Assembly (NCBI GenBank): GCA_963780755.1 | Contig: CAWACX010000002.1 | Location: forward strand, 62,001 to 126,000 | Reading direction: 5' to 3' | Source: JALYNX01 sp963780755 | Lineage (GTDB): Bacteria > Actinomycetota > Acidimicrobiia > Spongiisociales > ZC4RG35 | DNA length: 64,000 bases | Shown: piece after piece, positions 17,043-25,515 of the stretch | Numbering within the stretch: the stretch's first letter is position 1 | Layout: every line of letters starts with the position of its first letter | Position numbers and translations under genes: made by a program | The notes under the pieces: generated by a model | Databases searched by the model: none | What the model saw: only the letters and a program-made list of their open reading frames with translations | What the model was told of the DNA's origin: nothing

Positions 17043-17996
17043 TCAAACGATGAAGGGGACCATCCGCTTCTCGACCCGGCGCCGGTAATCCGAGTACTCG
17101 GGATATGCCAGACGCAACAAGCGCTCTTCATATGCCGATTTGGCCCAGAAGAAACCGAAGAGGCCAACGCTGATCAGCGAGCCGAGTGCGCTCGAGACGG
17201 CCAGCGAGAGCCCGAGGAACGTCATGGCAAGCCCGCCATAGATCGGGTGCCGGGCATACCGGTATGCGCCGTCCTCCACCATCGACGCCCCCGTCATCGG
17301 CCGGGGCAGCGGTATCAGGGCACTACCGAGCACCCGGGCCGAGACCACGGTCAGGAACCCGCCGGCGACGAGCAGCAACAGGCCGACGAACCGATGCGGC
17401 TCGAGGCTCCCGTCCGGCATAGAGCCGGTCCCGATCAGAGCGAGGAGGATGGAGATCATGATTCCCGCCTGGGCAAAGACCCAGTAGCGACCGTTGTCGG
17501 GCTGGTCAGGGTCCAGCCAGTCTCGCTCCAGGAGGTCGACTTGCTGGTCGGCAACACCCCCAAGGGCCACGACCGCGGTGTCGCCGGCCCCTACCGGAGC
17601 CTCAGGCCAGATCTCGGTCAACGGCTCGAGCACGAATTTGCGCTCGCGGGCGCCGGGATGGGGGATCTCCAAGTCAGGGGTGCGAACGTCAGGCCCGTCA
17701 CTGGACACGATGTCCAGGTCCAGTGTGCGTGGCCCCCAATGCTCGATCCGTTCCCGGCCATGTGCAGCCTCGATCGTCGCCAGTCCGCCCAGAAGCGCAT
17801 CAGGCTCGAGCGAGGTGTCGAGCAGGAGCACCGAGTTGAGGTATGGCCCTTGCTCGGGCCCGCCAACCGGCGCCGTCTCGTAGACACCCGAAACCGCCGC
17901 GACGTCCCCAAGGGCCCGGATCTGCTCGACGGCACCCCGCAAGTGGTCGATCCGATCGCCCAGGTTGGAGCCCAGGGCAATCGCAAATCGGGTCAT
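17043..17996 (-). CDS. folK: Fusion of FolK (HPPK) with an isoprenylcysteine-methyltransferase-like membrane domain
   Basis: Residues 1 to about 155 are 6-hydroxymethyl-7,8-dihydropterin pyrophosphokinase: FAIALGSNLGDR, VYETAPVGGPEQGPYLN, GPRTLDLDIV and PHPGARERKFVLEPLTEI are all present. The chain continues without a stop through a short linker into about 160 residues with four hydrophobic helices and the signature of the ICMT/PEMT methyltransferase family: RYARHPIYGGLAM, then YEERLLRLAYPEYSDYRRRVEKRMVPF. HPPK normally ends near residue 160, so this is a true cytosol-membrane fusion or a very unusual read. The start overlaps the folB stop (ATGA). The pyrophosphokinase role is secure; the methyl acceptor of the second half is unknown. 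Confidence 0.88.
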   Translation of the reverse strand: MTRFAIALGSNLGDRIDHLRGAVEQIRALGDVAAVSGVYETAPVGGPEQGPYLNSVLLLDTSLEPDALLGGLATIEAAHGRERIEHWGPRTLDLDIVSSDGPDVRTPDLEIPHPGARERKFVLEPLTEIWPEAPVGAGDTAVVALGGVADQQVDLLERDWLDPDQPDNGRYWVFAQAGIMISILLALIGTGSMPDGSLEPHRFVGLLLLVAGGFLTVVSARVLGSALIPLPRPMTGASMVEDGAYRYARHPIYGGLAMTFLGLSLAVSSALGSLISVGLFGFFWAKSAYEERLLRLAYPEYSDYRRRVEKRMVPFIV

Positions 17997-18352
17997 CTGG
18001 AACGGTCGACCGTCACCGAGACATCACCAAACTTCTCCTGGATTGGAGCCTGCGGCTTGTGGACGGTCACCAGGACTCTCTGTACCCGGGAGTCCTCGAG
18101 CACAATCCTTGCCACCCCTTCGGCGACGGTCTCGATGAGATCGTGGCTCTCCCCCGCCACCTTGTAGTGGACCTTCCGCACGAGCTCTCCGTAGTCAATG
18201 GTGTCCTCGACGTGATCGGAGGCGGAAGCGGGAGCGAGGTCGAGAAACAGCCGGACATCGACGATGAAGGGTTGGTTCCTGGTCTTCTCCTCTGCCAGGA
18301 CCCCGTGGCGCGCCCAGACCTCGATCCCGGTGAGATCGATGCGATCGGTCAC
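17993..18352 (-). CDS. folB: Dihydroneopterin aldolase
   Basis: This 119-residue protein has the compact FolB T-fold. RIDLTGIEVWARHGVLAEEK holds the pterin-pocket region, followed by FIVDVRLFLDL, DTIDYGEL, ETVAEGVARIVL and VLVTVHKPQAPI. It converts dihydroneopterin to 6-hydroxymethyl-dihydropterin, the substrate of FolK encoded next. Its ends overlap both neighbours by 4 bp (phosphatase-like gene upstream, folK fusion downstream), so the set is translationally coupled. Confidence 0.93.
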   Translation of the reverse strand: MTDRIDLTGIEVWARHGVLAEEKTRNQPFIVDVRLFLDLAPASASDHVEDTIDYGELVRKVHYKVAGESHDLIETVAEGVARIVLEDSRVQRVLVTVHKPQAPIQEKFGDVSVTVDRSR

Positions 18353-18843
18353 GAATCGACGGTGGCGGGGATCAATGATCTCCCCTCGGGGCCGAGCGCC
18401 CTCCCCAGGATCTGTTGGATGACCGCAAGGGCGAGGATCGGGTCCTTGACCAGACCGGAGACCACCAGGTAGCCGCCAAGAAGGCCGCCGACCGTGTCGT
18501 CAATGGTCTCCCTATGAACGAGGACCTTGGCCCGGCTCTTGGTCATGGCCTTGGTGAGCGCCTCGAAGAACGCCTCCACCTCGGCCGACTCGAGCTCATT
18601 GGCCACCGGGACCGCAAAGGTCTTCATCCCCGCCTCGCGGTAGGCGAGGAGGTTCTGGTTCCCCGGAAGCATCGACACGACGGAGTTGATACCCGCCTCC
18701 TCGACCAACCAGGTGATCTCCTCCTCCCGCCGCACCCGGCGGTGCTGGAAGCCTGAGCCCCCTACCCGCTCGGACACGGCCAACCGATCGGCGATGACCC
18801 ACGTGAAGCCACGTGGCTTCAATCCGGCAACCATTCTTCCCAT
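18349..18843 (-). CDS. Phosphatase-fold protein in the folate operon lacking the catalytic cysteine
   Basis: The 164-residue sequence reads like a dual-specificity/tyrosine phosphatase fold: FTWVIADRLAVSERVGG at the start, EEITWLVEEAGINSVVSML (strand-helix-strand), then VLVHRETIDDTVGGLLGGYL where active enzymes have VHCxxGxxR. The catalytic Cys is replaced by Arg and the loop is altered, so classical Cys chemistry is not possible; it may be a pseudo-enzyme, a binding protein, or use other chemistry. The C-terminus is LGRALGPEGRSLI. It lies between folP (25-bp overlap; an ATG at 18834 would shorten it) and folB (4-bp overlap), where the dihydroneopterin triphosphate dephosphorylation step lacks a named enzyme in many bacteria. 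Function is not established. Confidence 0.7.
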   Translation of the reverse strand: MGRMVAGLKPRGFTWVIADRLAVSERVGGSGFQHRRVRREEEITWLVEEAGINSVVSMLPGNQNLLAYREAGMKTFAVPVANELESAEVEAFFEALTKAMTKSRAKVLVHRETIDDTVGGLLGGYLVVSGLVKDPILALAVIQQILGRALGPEGRSLIPATVDS

Positions 18844-19682
18844 TGCTGTGGGGCCACGATAGTGGCGGCCAGCCTGAGCGCAGCCATCGAAGCTGCAACA
18901 TCGTGGACCCTGAAAACCCGTGCTCCACGCTCGAATCCGAGCGCCGTGGTGACCGCAGTCAGACCGTCTCGCCCTGATGGGTCGTTAATCCCGCTCAGCC
19001 TGCCCAGGAAAGACTTGCGCGAGGCGCCGAGCACGACGGGATACCCGGTGGCGGCCAGCTCAGCGAGCCCCGCCAACAGCAGCAGGTTGTGAACGACCGA
19101 CTTTCCGAAGCCGATCCCGGGGTCGATGGCAATCGCGTCGGGGGACACACCGGCCTCGATCAGCTCCCCCGCCCTGGTCACGAGGAAATCAATCACCTCT
19201 CCCAGAACGTCTTCATAGGCCGGTGCCTGCTGCATGGTTCCCGGCGTGCCTTGCATGTGCATGAGGACCACACCCACCCCGGACTGGGCCACCAGCTCCT
19301 TCATCCCCGGCGTTGAGCATGCCGTGACGTCATTGACCACGACCGCTCCCCGGTCGATCGCAGCCCGGGCGACTTCCGGCTTCGACGTGTCGATCGACAC
19401 CATCAGCCCCGCGGCTGCCAATCGCTCCACCACCGAGACCACCCGACCCAACTCCACATCCACAGAGACCGGCTCGGCGCCAGGCCGTGTCGACTCACCG
19501 CCGACGTCGATGAGGCCGGCGCCGGCGGCGGCCATCTCCTGGCCTGCCGGCACCGCCTCATTCGCTTCGAGGTAGAGGCCTCCATCGGAAAAGGAATCGG
19601 GAGTGACGTTGAGCACCCCCATGAGCAGGCCGCGCGACAGGTCCAGAACCTGGCCGCTTCCGACTCTCCACTGGGTAGTCAC
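18819..19682 (-). CDS. folP: Dihydropteroate synthase
   Basis: This 287-residue TIM-barrel enzyme joins 6-hydroxymethyl-dihydropterin diphosphate with p-aminobenzoate and is the sulfonamide target. Visible signatures are MGVLNVTPDSFSDGG, IDVGGESTRPGA, VSIDTSKPEVARAA, VVNDVTA, AIDPGIGFGK and LGASRKSFLG. The closing FRVHDVAASMAALRLA is the family's RVHDV element. It follows folE across a 51-bp gap that contains a 7-bp phased repeat tract, and its end overlaps the phosphatase-like gene. Confidence 0.95.
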   Translation of the reverse strand: MTTQWRVGSGQVLDLSRGLLMGVLNVTPDSFSDGGLYLEANEAVPAGQEMAAAGAGLIDVGGESTRPGAEPVSVDVELGRVVSVVERLAAAGLMVSIDTSKPEVARAAIDRGAVVVNDVTACSTPGMKELVAQSGVGVVLMHMQGTPGTMQQAPAYEDVLGEVIDFLVTRAGELIEAGVSPDAIAIDPGIGFGKSVVHNLLLLAGLAELAATGYPVVLGASRKSFLGRLSGINDPSGRDGLTAVTTALGFERGARVFRVHDVAASMAALRLAATIVAPQQWEEWLPD

Positions 19683-19687
19683 AAGTA

Positions 19688-19722
19688 GAACGTAAAACGT
19701 CGAACGGAAAACGGCGAGCGCA
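19688..19722. repeat. 7-bp phased tract between folE and folP
   Basis: Five degenerate 7-bp units with consensus AAACGKM (alternating GAACGTA and AAACGTC, then GAACGGA and AAACGGC) lie in the 51-bp gap between folE and folP. The period and ACG core match the tract before the P450 gene and resemble the 8-bp tract after clpC. Confidence 0.55.
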
Positions 19723-19733
19723 GCGAGCTATCG

Positions 19734-20309
19734 CTAGCGGGTGGTGCCGAAGAGGAGGGACATCGCCTCGGCGCGGGTGGCGGGGTTGGTGTGCATGATC
19801 CCGCGCACCGCGGAGGTGACCGTCTTGGCCCCTGGCTTGCGCACGCCGCGCATCGACATGCACAGGTGCTCGGCCTCGATCACGACCATGACCCCCAGCG
19901 GCTCGAGGCGCTCGGCCAACGCGTCGGCCACCTGGGCAGTCAGCCGCTCCTGCATCTGGGGCCGGCGGGCATACCCCTCGACCAGCCGCGCCAGCTTGGA
20001 GAGCCCGGTGACCCGGCCCTTGGGCATGTAGGCGACGTGGGCCTGGCCATGGAACGGGACCAGGTGATGCTCACACATCGAGTAGAAGGGGATCTCCCGG
20101 ACCATGACGATCTCCTGGTAGTGCTCTTCACCAAAGAAGGCGTCGATTTCGTCACCGGGATCACGGTGTAGCCCCTCGAAGACCTCGCTGTAGAAGCGCG
20201 CCACCCGCTCCGGTGTCTCGATCAGGCCCTCGCGGTCGGTGTTCTCACCGAGAGCCTCCAGGATCTCACGGACGGCTTTCTCGATCCGTCCCTGGTCTAT
20301 CCCGTTCAT
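19734..20309 (-). CDS. folE: GTP cyclohydrolase I
   Basis: FolE opens the pterin pathway by converting GTP to dihydroneopterin triphosphate. The 191-residue sequence shows TPERVARFYSEVFEGL, the zinc and catalytic region FYSMCEHHLVPFHGQAHVAY, KLARLVEGYARRPQMQERLT and the second zinc Cys in HLCMSMRGV. I place the start at ATG 20309 (MNGIDQGRIEKAVREIL), 16 bp after the ftsH stop; the open frame upstream of it runs antisense-free over the end of ftsH and reads as low-complexity Arg/Pro/Ser sequence. It is the first folate gene after ftsH, as in M. tuberculosis. Confidence 0.95.
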   Translation of the reverse strand: MNGIDQGRIEKAVREILEALGENTDREGLIETPERVARFYSEVFEGLHRDPGDEIDAFFGEEHYQEIVMVREIPFYSMCEHHLVPFHGQAHVAYMPKGRVTGLSKLARLVEGYARRPQMQERLTAQVADALAERLEPLGVMVVIEAEHLCMSMRGVRKPGAKTVTSAVRGIMHTNPATRAEAMSLLFGTTR

Positions 20310-20325
20310 GAGGGGGAACCGGCCT

Positions 20326-22332
20326 CTAGGCCCCGGCGTCGGCGGGCCTGCCCTTGGGGCGGAGGCTCCGCTTGAGGCGGAGGGACTCGGTGACCTTCTC
20401 CTCTTCCTCCTCCTCGACCTCGGAGGCGGCTGCCAGGTCCTCACGGGGCTGAGGGAGGATTGGGTTCTCCGGATACTTGATCCGCATCGACCCCTCCCCG
20501 CTGTGAACCCACTTGGGGACATCCTTGAACAGCTCGGCGACTTCATCGGGCCCCACCGTCTCGCTCTCGAGGAGAGCCTCCACCATTCGCTCCATTGCGT
20601 CCTGATGGCGCTCGATCACCGAGCGGGCCTCGACGTGGGCGGCGACGATCAGCTTGCGTACCTCTTCGTCGACCTTGGCCGCGACGTCGTCGGAGTAGTC
20701 CTGCTGTCGCGAGTAGTCGCGCCCGAGGAACACCTCGGCGTTGGGCTTGCCGTATTGCATCGGGCCCAACTCGTCGCTCATTCCGTACTCCATGACCATT
20801 CGCCTGGCGATGGCAGTCGCCTTCTCGATGTCGTTCGCTGCGCCCGTGGTTGGGTCGGCGAAGATGATCTCCTCCGCCGTCCGGCCGCCGAGAAGCATGG
20901 CGAGTTGGTCGACGAGCTCGGAGCGCCGAACCAGGTACTTGTCATGAGTGGGCAGGGCCAGGGTGTGGCCCAGAGAGCGGCCCCGGGCCACGATTGTCAC
21001 TTTGTGAACCGGGTCCGAGTTGGGGAGGGCGAACCCGACCAGGGCGTGGCCGGTCTCGTGGTAGGCGATGAGCTTGCGCTCCTCCTCTGTCATCACCTTC
21101 GCCTTGCGCTCGGGGCCGGCGATGACACGGTCGATCGCCTCCTCGAGCTCCAGCATCGAAACTTCCTTCTTGTGCCGACGGGCGGTGAGGAGTGCGGCTT
21201 CGTTGATCAGGTTGGCCAGATCGGCACCGGTGAATCCAGGCGTCCGTCGGGCCAGCACGCCAAGATCTATCTCTTTGGCGAGCGGCTTGCCCTTGGAGTG
21301 CACCTCCAGAATCGCCTTGCGGCCTTCGATGTCCGGAGCATCGACCACGATCTGACGGTCGAAACGGCCCGGTCGAAGCAGGGCGGGGTCGAGGATGTCG
21401 GGGCGGTTGGTGGCGGCCATGACGATGACCCCGGTGTTCCCCTCGAATCCGTCCAACTCGACGAGCAACTGGTTCAGGGTTTGCTCCCGCTCGTCGTGGC
21501 CGCCGCCGAGTCCGGCGCCACGATGACGGCCGACGGCGTCGATCTCGTCGATGAACACGATGGCTGGGGCACTCGACTTGGCCTGCTCGAAGAGGTCGCG
21601 GACACGGGCTGCGCCGACTCCGACAAACATCTCGACGAAGTCCGAGCCGGAGATCGAGAGGAAGGGGACACCTGCCTCGCCGGCCACCGCCTTGGCGAGG
21701 AGTGTCTTACCGGTGCCTGGAGGCCCGAACAGGAGGACGCCCTTGGGGATCTTCGCACCCAACTGGCGGTAGGGGTCGGGGTTGGCGAGGAAGTCCTTGA
21801 TCTCTTCGAGCTCTTCCTTGGCCTCCTCGAGGCCGGCGACATCGTCGAACGTGACCTTGGGTTGCTCTTTGCCGACCAGCTTGGCCCTCGACTTGCCGAA
21901 TTGCATGACGCGGTTCCCGCCACCCTGCATCTGCATGAATATGAACACCATGAACCCGAGCAGGAACAGCCAGGGCAGGAAGCTGATGAGCAGTTCCCAG
22001 AATGAGGGGGGCTCTGGATCGGACCCGAACGCCGTGCACTCGCAAGCGAGAATCGCCTCGGTGATCGGGCCTTCGGATCCCTCGGGGTAGCTGGCCACCA
22101 CGTCCCAGACGTCATCGGTGGCGTCGTCTCCGGCTTCGGCCCTGCCCTGGACCTGGTTGGAACGGGCCAGCATCTGGACCTCGGCGAAGTCGCCGGCCTC
22201 GACCTGTTCCATGAACACCGACAGGGAAACCTCTTTGGGGCCCGAGACCTGGTCGAACCACCACTGAGCGAGCACGGCCAACAGGATGATGGAAAGGCCG
22301 TACACCACCAGCGTGCGCATAGTTCGATTCAC
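20326..22332 (-). CDS. ftsH: ATP-dependent zinc metalloprotease FtsH
   Basis: This 668-residue membrane protease has two N-terminal transmembrane segments (about residues 5-23 and 112-133) flanking a periplasmic-side domain, an AAA module with FGPPGTGKTLLAKAVAGEAG, Walker B VFIDEIDAVG and the SRH region ATNRPDILDPALLRPGRFDR, and the zinc site YHETGHALVG. An acidic EEEEEE stretch and a basic C-terminal tail follow. It degrades misfolded and regulatory membrane proteins. The frame starts at a GTG at 22332; the ATG four codons later (MRTLVVYGL) is equally possible. It lies between hpt and folE, matching mycobacterial order. Confidence 0.96.
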   Translation of the reverse strand: MNRTMRTLVVYGLSIILLAVLAQWWFDQVSGPKEVSLSVFMEQVEAGDFAEVQMLARSNQVQGRAEAGDDATDDVWDVVASYPEGSEGPITEAILACECTAFGSDPEPPSFWELLISFLPWLFLLGFMVFIFMQMQGGGNRVMQFGKSRAKLVGKEQPKVTFDDVAGLEEAKEELEEIKDFLANPDPYRQLGAKIPKGVLLFGPPGTGKTLLAKAVAGEAGVPFLSISGSDFVEMFVGVGAARVRDLFEQAKSSAPAIVFIDEIDAVGRHRGAGLGGGHDEREQTLNQLLVELDGFEGNTGVIVMAATNRPDILDPALLRPGRFDRQIVVDAPDIEGRKAILEVHSKGKPLAKEIDLGVLARRTPGFTGADLANLINEAALLTARRHKKEVSMLELEEAIDRVIAGPERKAKVMTEEERKLIAYHETGHALVGFALPNSDPVHKVTIVARGRSLGHTLALPTHDKYLVRRSELVDQLAMLLGGRTAEEIIFADPTTGAANDIEKATAIARRMVMEYGMSDELGPMQYGKPNAEVFLGRDYSRQQDYSDDVAAKVDEEVRKLIVAAHVEARSVIERHQDAMERMVEALLESETVGPDEVAELFKDVPKWVHSGEGSMRIKYPENPILPQPREDLAAASEVEEEEEEKVTESLRLKRSLRPKGRPADAGA

Positions 22333-22400
22333 GAATACCTCAGTTCGGGTGAGAGAACCGTCGAGGGCTCAATGTTACGGGACTCAGTCGAATACACCAC

Positions 22401-22922
22401 CTACACATCGGAGCCCATCACACCAACGTATGGGAGATTCCGATATTTCCCGGCGTAGTCGAGCCCGTAGCCGACGACGAACTCAGGCCCGATGGGAAAC
22501 CCGACGTACTTGACGTCGATCGGGACCCTTTGAATCCCCTCCTTGAGGAGCAACGCAGCGATCTCGAGCGATGCCGGCTTGCGGACGTTGAGGCTCTTCA
22601 TCAGGTAGTTCAGAGTGAGCCCTGAGTCGATGATGTCCTCCACGATCAGCACGTGGCGGCCCTCGATCTCTTCGTCGAGGTCCTTGAGGATGCGGACCAC
22701 TCCCGAAGTCTGAGTGGAGGCGCCGTATGAGGACACCGCCATGAAGTCGAACTCCACCGGGAGGTCGATGTGACGGGCTAGGTCGGCCATGACCATGAAC
22801 GCACCGCGCAGGACACCCACCAGGAGGAGGTCCTGGCCCGAGTAGTCATCGGTGATCTGCTTTCCCATCTCGGAGAGCTTGGAGTCGATGTCCTCGGCGG
22901 TGATCAGCGGCTTGATGTCCAT
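22401..22922 (-). CDS. hpt: Hypoxanthine phosphoribosyltransferase
   Basis: This 173-residue type I phosphoribosyltransferase has the PRPP loop VLIVEDIIDSGLTLNYL, the flexible-loop region AVSSYGASTQTSGVVRI and the purine-side KYVGFPIGPEFVVGYGLDY. It salvages hypoxanthine and guanine to IMP and GMP. AGAGGA lies ahead of the ATG at 22922. It overlaps the end of tilS by 19 bp; the tilS-hpt-ftsH order is widespread in Gram-positive bacteria, which supports the call. Confidence 0.95.
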   Translation of the reverse strand: MDIKPLITAEDIDSKLSEMGKQITDDYSGQDLLLVGVLRGAFMVMADLARHIDLPVEFDFMAVSSYGASTQTSGVVRILKDLDEEIEGRHVLIVEDIIDSGLTLNYLMKSLNVRKPASLEIAALLLKEGIQRVPIDVKYVGFPIGPEFVVGYGLDYAGKYRNLPYVGVMGSDV

Positions 22923-24142
22923 CCAATTTCCTCTGTGGCGAGAACCGAAAGGTAGCCGGTGGTCTTCGGCTCATACCAAGCCACCGGGTGCCGCTTGACC
23001 CATGGCTCCCAGGCCAGGGCGCCATCCGCCTCCACGACGAGCCCTCCCTCCCCCTCGCTCGCCACCAGCGTGACTCCGGGGTCGAAGATCGCAGCCGATG
23101 TTCCCAGTGGGGCCACCTGGCAGACCGAGTCCATCGCCTGCACATCGAACACTGCCCTGCCCAGCCGGTGTCGCCCCGGAGAGAGCTGGACCCGGTCGGC
23201 AGGCACCTCCGCCGGTTCGGCAGCGATGACCAGCATCGGGCCCGAGCGGTGGGCGATCAGCCCGCCGCTCAGCTCCGTTCGGGCAGACGCACCAAGTATC
23301 ACGTCCCACACCCGGTCCAACTCTTCCCCACTGAGGGCGCCATGCTCCCGAAACCGGCCGATGAGGCCGGAGAGCACGCGGTGTGCCAGTGCCGGATCGA
23401 CCGTGGTGAGTGAGCCGACCGCCACCTTGGCCGCGTCGGGCTCATGAATGACGCCGACCTGCGCTGCTTCGCGCTCGATGAGCTCCGACTCGGCCCTTAC
23501 GTTCTCCGCCAGCCGCGCCAGGCTTGCCACGACCTGCGGGTTGAACCGGGCAAGCTGCGGAAGCACCTCGAGGCGGATCGCGTTGCGCGTGAGCTCGAGT
23601 GACTCGTTCATCGGATCGTCGAAGTAGGGGAGCCCGGCGAGGGCGGCGAGCTCGCGCGTTTCCGATCGGCCGACGTCGAGCATGGGGCGGTAGACGTTCG
23701 GCGGCCGGAACCAGGAGATGCCGGCAAGGCCTCTGAGCCCGGAGCCGCGCAACATGTTCATCAACACGGTCTCTGCTTGGTCATCGCGGGTGTGGGAAAG
23801 GAGCACAGCTTCTCCCCGGGCAGAGTCCAGGAAGGCCTGGTATCTCGCTGTTCTCGCCTGGCCCTCCAGCGATGCGCCAGCGGGGACCGACACCCCGATC
23901 ACTTCGATCTCCAGCTGCAGATTCGAGGCAACATCCCGGGCGGCTGACTCGAGGCGGTCACTGGCGGGGAGCCCGTGGTGGACGTGGATCGCCCGCAGCG
24001 GGTGCCTGCTTCGGGAGAGAAGGTAGGCAAGGGCCGCGGAATCTGCTCCACCCGACAGCCCCACGACGAGTTGGCGTTCGGGAAGTCGGAGCTTGGCTTC
24101 GATAAGGGCGGCGAGGGCTGTCAGGCGACGCGTGTCAACCAT
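22904..24142 (-). CDS. tilS: tRNA(Ile)-lysidine synthase
   Basis: TilS changes the wobble cytidine of the CAU-anticodon tRNA-Ile to lysidine, so the tRNA reads AUA codons. The 412-residue sequence has the PP-loop GLSGGADSAALAYLL near residue 30, HTRDDQAETVLMNMLRGSGLRGLAG and RNAIRLEVLPQLARFNP, the conserved TilS core. The C-terminal third is variable, as expected. Its start overlaps the end of the DUF2342 gene by about 22 bp and its end overlaps hpt. Confidence 0.93.
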   Translation of the reverse strand: MVDTRRLTALAALIEAKLRLPERQLVVGLSGGADSAALAYLLSRSRHPLRAIHVHHGLPASDRLESAARDVASNLQLEIEVIGVSVPAGASLEGQARTARYQAFLDSARGEAVLLSHTRDDQAETVLMNMLRGSGLRGLAGISWFRPPNVYRPMLDVGRSETRELAALAGLPYFDDPMNESLELTRNAIRLEVLPQLARFNPQVVASLARLAENVRAESELIEREAAQVGVIHEPDAAKVAVGSLTTVDPALAHRVLSGLIGRFREHGALSGEELDRVWDVILGASARTELSGGLIAHRSGPMLVIAAEPAEVPADRVQLSPGRHRLGRAVFDVQAMDSVCQVAPLGTSAAIFDPGVTLVASEGEGGLVVEADGALAWEPWVKRHPVAWYEPKTTGYLSVLATEEIGWTSSR

Positions 24143-25167
24143 TGCCGGGGATGCTCGATCTCGGCAAGCGTGGGAAGGCTCCCCACGCCGCGAAAGGCCA
24201 GGGTGACCGTTTCCCAGCCGGCCTCGTCCTCGACCGCCTTGATGAACCGCTCCCCCATCCGGTACTGGTTCAGCTTCATCTCCAGCCCCGTGATCCTGAA
24301 GAACGCCGCGGTCCTTTTGTCCAGTCGACGGTTCTTCAAGACCCGGCTCATCCGCTCCTGCGAACGCAGGTGCTGGTGGCCGACTCGGTCCATGACCACG
24401 TGACCGTGGCCTTCGAGTAGCGACATCAGCGCCTGGACCTTGTCGATCACGAGTCGTTGCTCCGAAGTGGCGAACAACCCGAGCAGGCCTCGTTCGTCGA
24501 GGAGTGCACCCCCGGCTTCCTTTCTGGTCATCAATTCGTCGACCACGCGGCCAAGGCGGCCTGGCTCGGGGGTCGACTGCTCGACGAGCTCGGTGACCAG
24601 AGAGAGGAAGTAATCGCGGAGCCAGGGCACACCCTGGAACTGGGCACGGTGGGTGAGCTCGTGGAGGGCGACCCAGAAGCGGAACTCAGAAGGGCGAAAC
24701 TGATGGGTGCGCTCCATCGCCATGATGTTGGGGCCTACATAGGCGACAACGTCACCATCCTCACCGGTTGGCATCACGAGCTCGTATTGGCCCAGCACCC
24801 GTCGCGCCAGGACACCGAGGACAGCAGTCACCTCGGCCTGCATCAACCGACCGGCCATGGCCGCTGCCCCTCTGGCGCCGGGCCCGGCGTCGGCGACCCG
24901 CTCCGCGAGCTTGCGATTGGCCGGTTCGATCATGTGCGAGAAGCTGGCGACGTTTCGCTCCACCCACTCCGACCGCCCGATGACCAGGGTGCCGGGGGCC
25001 CCCGGGAGCTCGAGACCTGTGGCCTCGGGAACGAGATCGGAGACACGGCTGGTGAGCTCGATCATCTCCGACTCCAGGGCCGCGGTGTGGTAAGTCTCGG
25101 CGAGCGGATAGGTGCCGGCGATGCGCCCCGCGATCCGGCCCGGGCCCTGGCGTGAAGGGTGGGTCAC
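24121..25167 (-). CDS. Zinc-dependent metalloprotease-like protein (DUF2342, 'F420 biosynthesis associated')
   Basis: This 348-residue protein belongs to the actinobacterial zincin family once labelled coenzyme F420 biosynthesis associated (M. tuberculosis Rv3626c). The metal-binding HExxH is visible in FWVALHELTHRAQFQG (about residue 165), with VAYVGPNIMAMER just before. The N-terminal half is helical (YHTAALESEMIELTSRVSDLVPE). No signal peptide is seen, so it should be cytoplasmic. The real substrate is unknown; a direct role in F420 synthesis has not been established. It is next to tilS, as in mycobacteria, and overlaps the small membrane-protein gene by 4 bp. Confidence 0.85.
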   Translation of the reverse strand: MTHPSRQGPGRIAGRIAGTYPLAETYHTAALESEMIELTSRVSDLVPEATGLELPGAPGTLVIGRSEWVERNVASFSHMIEPANRKLAERVADAGPGARGAAAMAGRLMQAEVTAVLGVLARRVLGQYELVMPTGEDGDVVAYVGPNIMAMERTHQFRPSEFRFWVALHELTHRAQFQGVPWLRDYFLSLVTELVEQSTPEPGRLGRVVDELMTRKEAGGALLDERGLLGLFATSEQRLVIDKVQALMSLLEGHGHVVMDRVGHQHLRSQERMSRVLKNRRLDKRTAAFFRITGLEMKLNQYRMGERFIKAVEDEAGWETVTLAFRGVGSLPTLAEIEHPRQWLTRVA

Positions 25168-25475
25168 TCCTCGACGATTCGGTACCGGCGTCGCACCACC
25201 CTGGTGAAGTATTGGACGCAGGTGATGACCACCACCAGGACGGCCAGGGCGATCGCGGTCGGCACCATGTATCGGTACGTCCAGTCGGGGAGCGGCTCGG
25301 TGGCGGTGGGGGTAGTGATGGGGACCGCAGGCTCGAAATCGACTGTTGGTGCCGGCTCTTCGGCAACCGTGGTTGCGGTCTCATCCGGGCTGTCGGTGGC
25401 GAGTGCAGTGGCGGCGATCGTCAACAGCGCAGTGATCACCAGGAGAAGTGCGGCCAGCCGACTCAGGGCCTTCAT
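25164..25475 (-). CDS. Small membrane protein of unknown function
   Basis: A 103-residue protein with an N-terminal signal-like helix (LSRLAALLLVITALLTIAATALA), a Thr/Pro/Glu-rich extracytoplasmic stretch of about 40 residues, and a C-terminal transmembrane helix (TAIALAVLVVVITCVQYF) with a basic cytoplasmic tail VRRRYR. I do not recognise a family. It overlaps the DUF2342 metalloprotease gene by 4 bp (ATGA), so the two are coupled and may work at the same membrane site. It is the first gene of the DUF2342-tilS-hpt-ftsH run. Confidence 0.65.
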   Translation of the reverse strand: MKALSRLAALLLVITALLTIAATALATDSPDETATTVAEEPAPTVDFEPAVPITTPTATEPLPDWTYRYMVPTAIALAVLVVVITCVQYFTRVVRRRYRIVEE

Positions 25476-25515
25476 ACCCGCGCAGCCTACAACCGGGCGG
25501 TGTCAGGAGCGAACG

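Noticed and set aside
20239..22005. 588-codon open frame antisense to ftsH
   Set aside because: Shadow frame with Leu/Gly/Asp-rich composition; ftsH motifs are all on the other strand.
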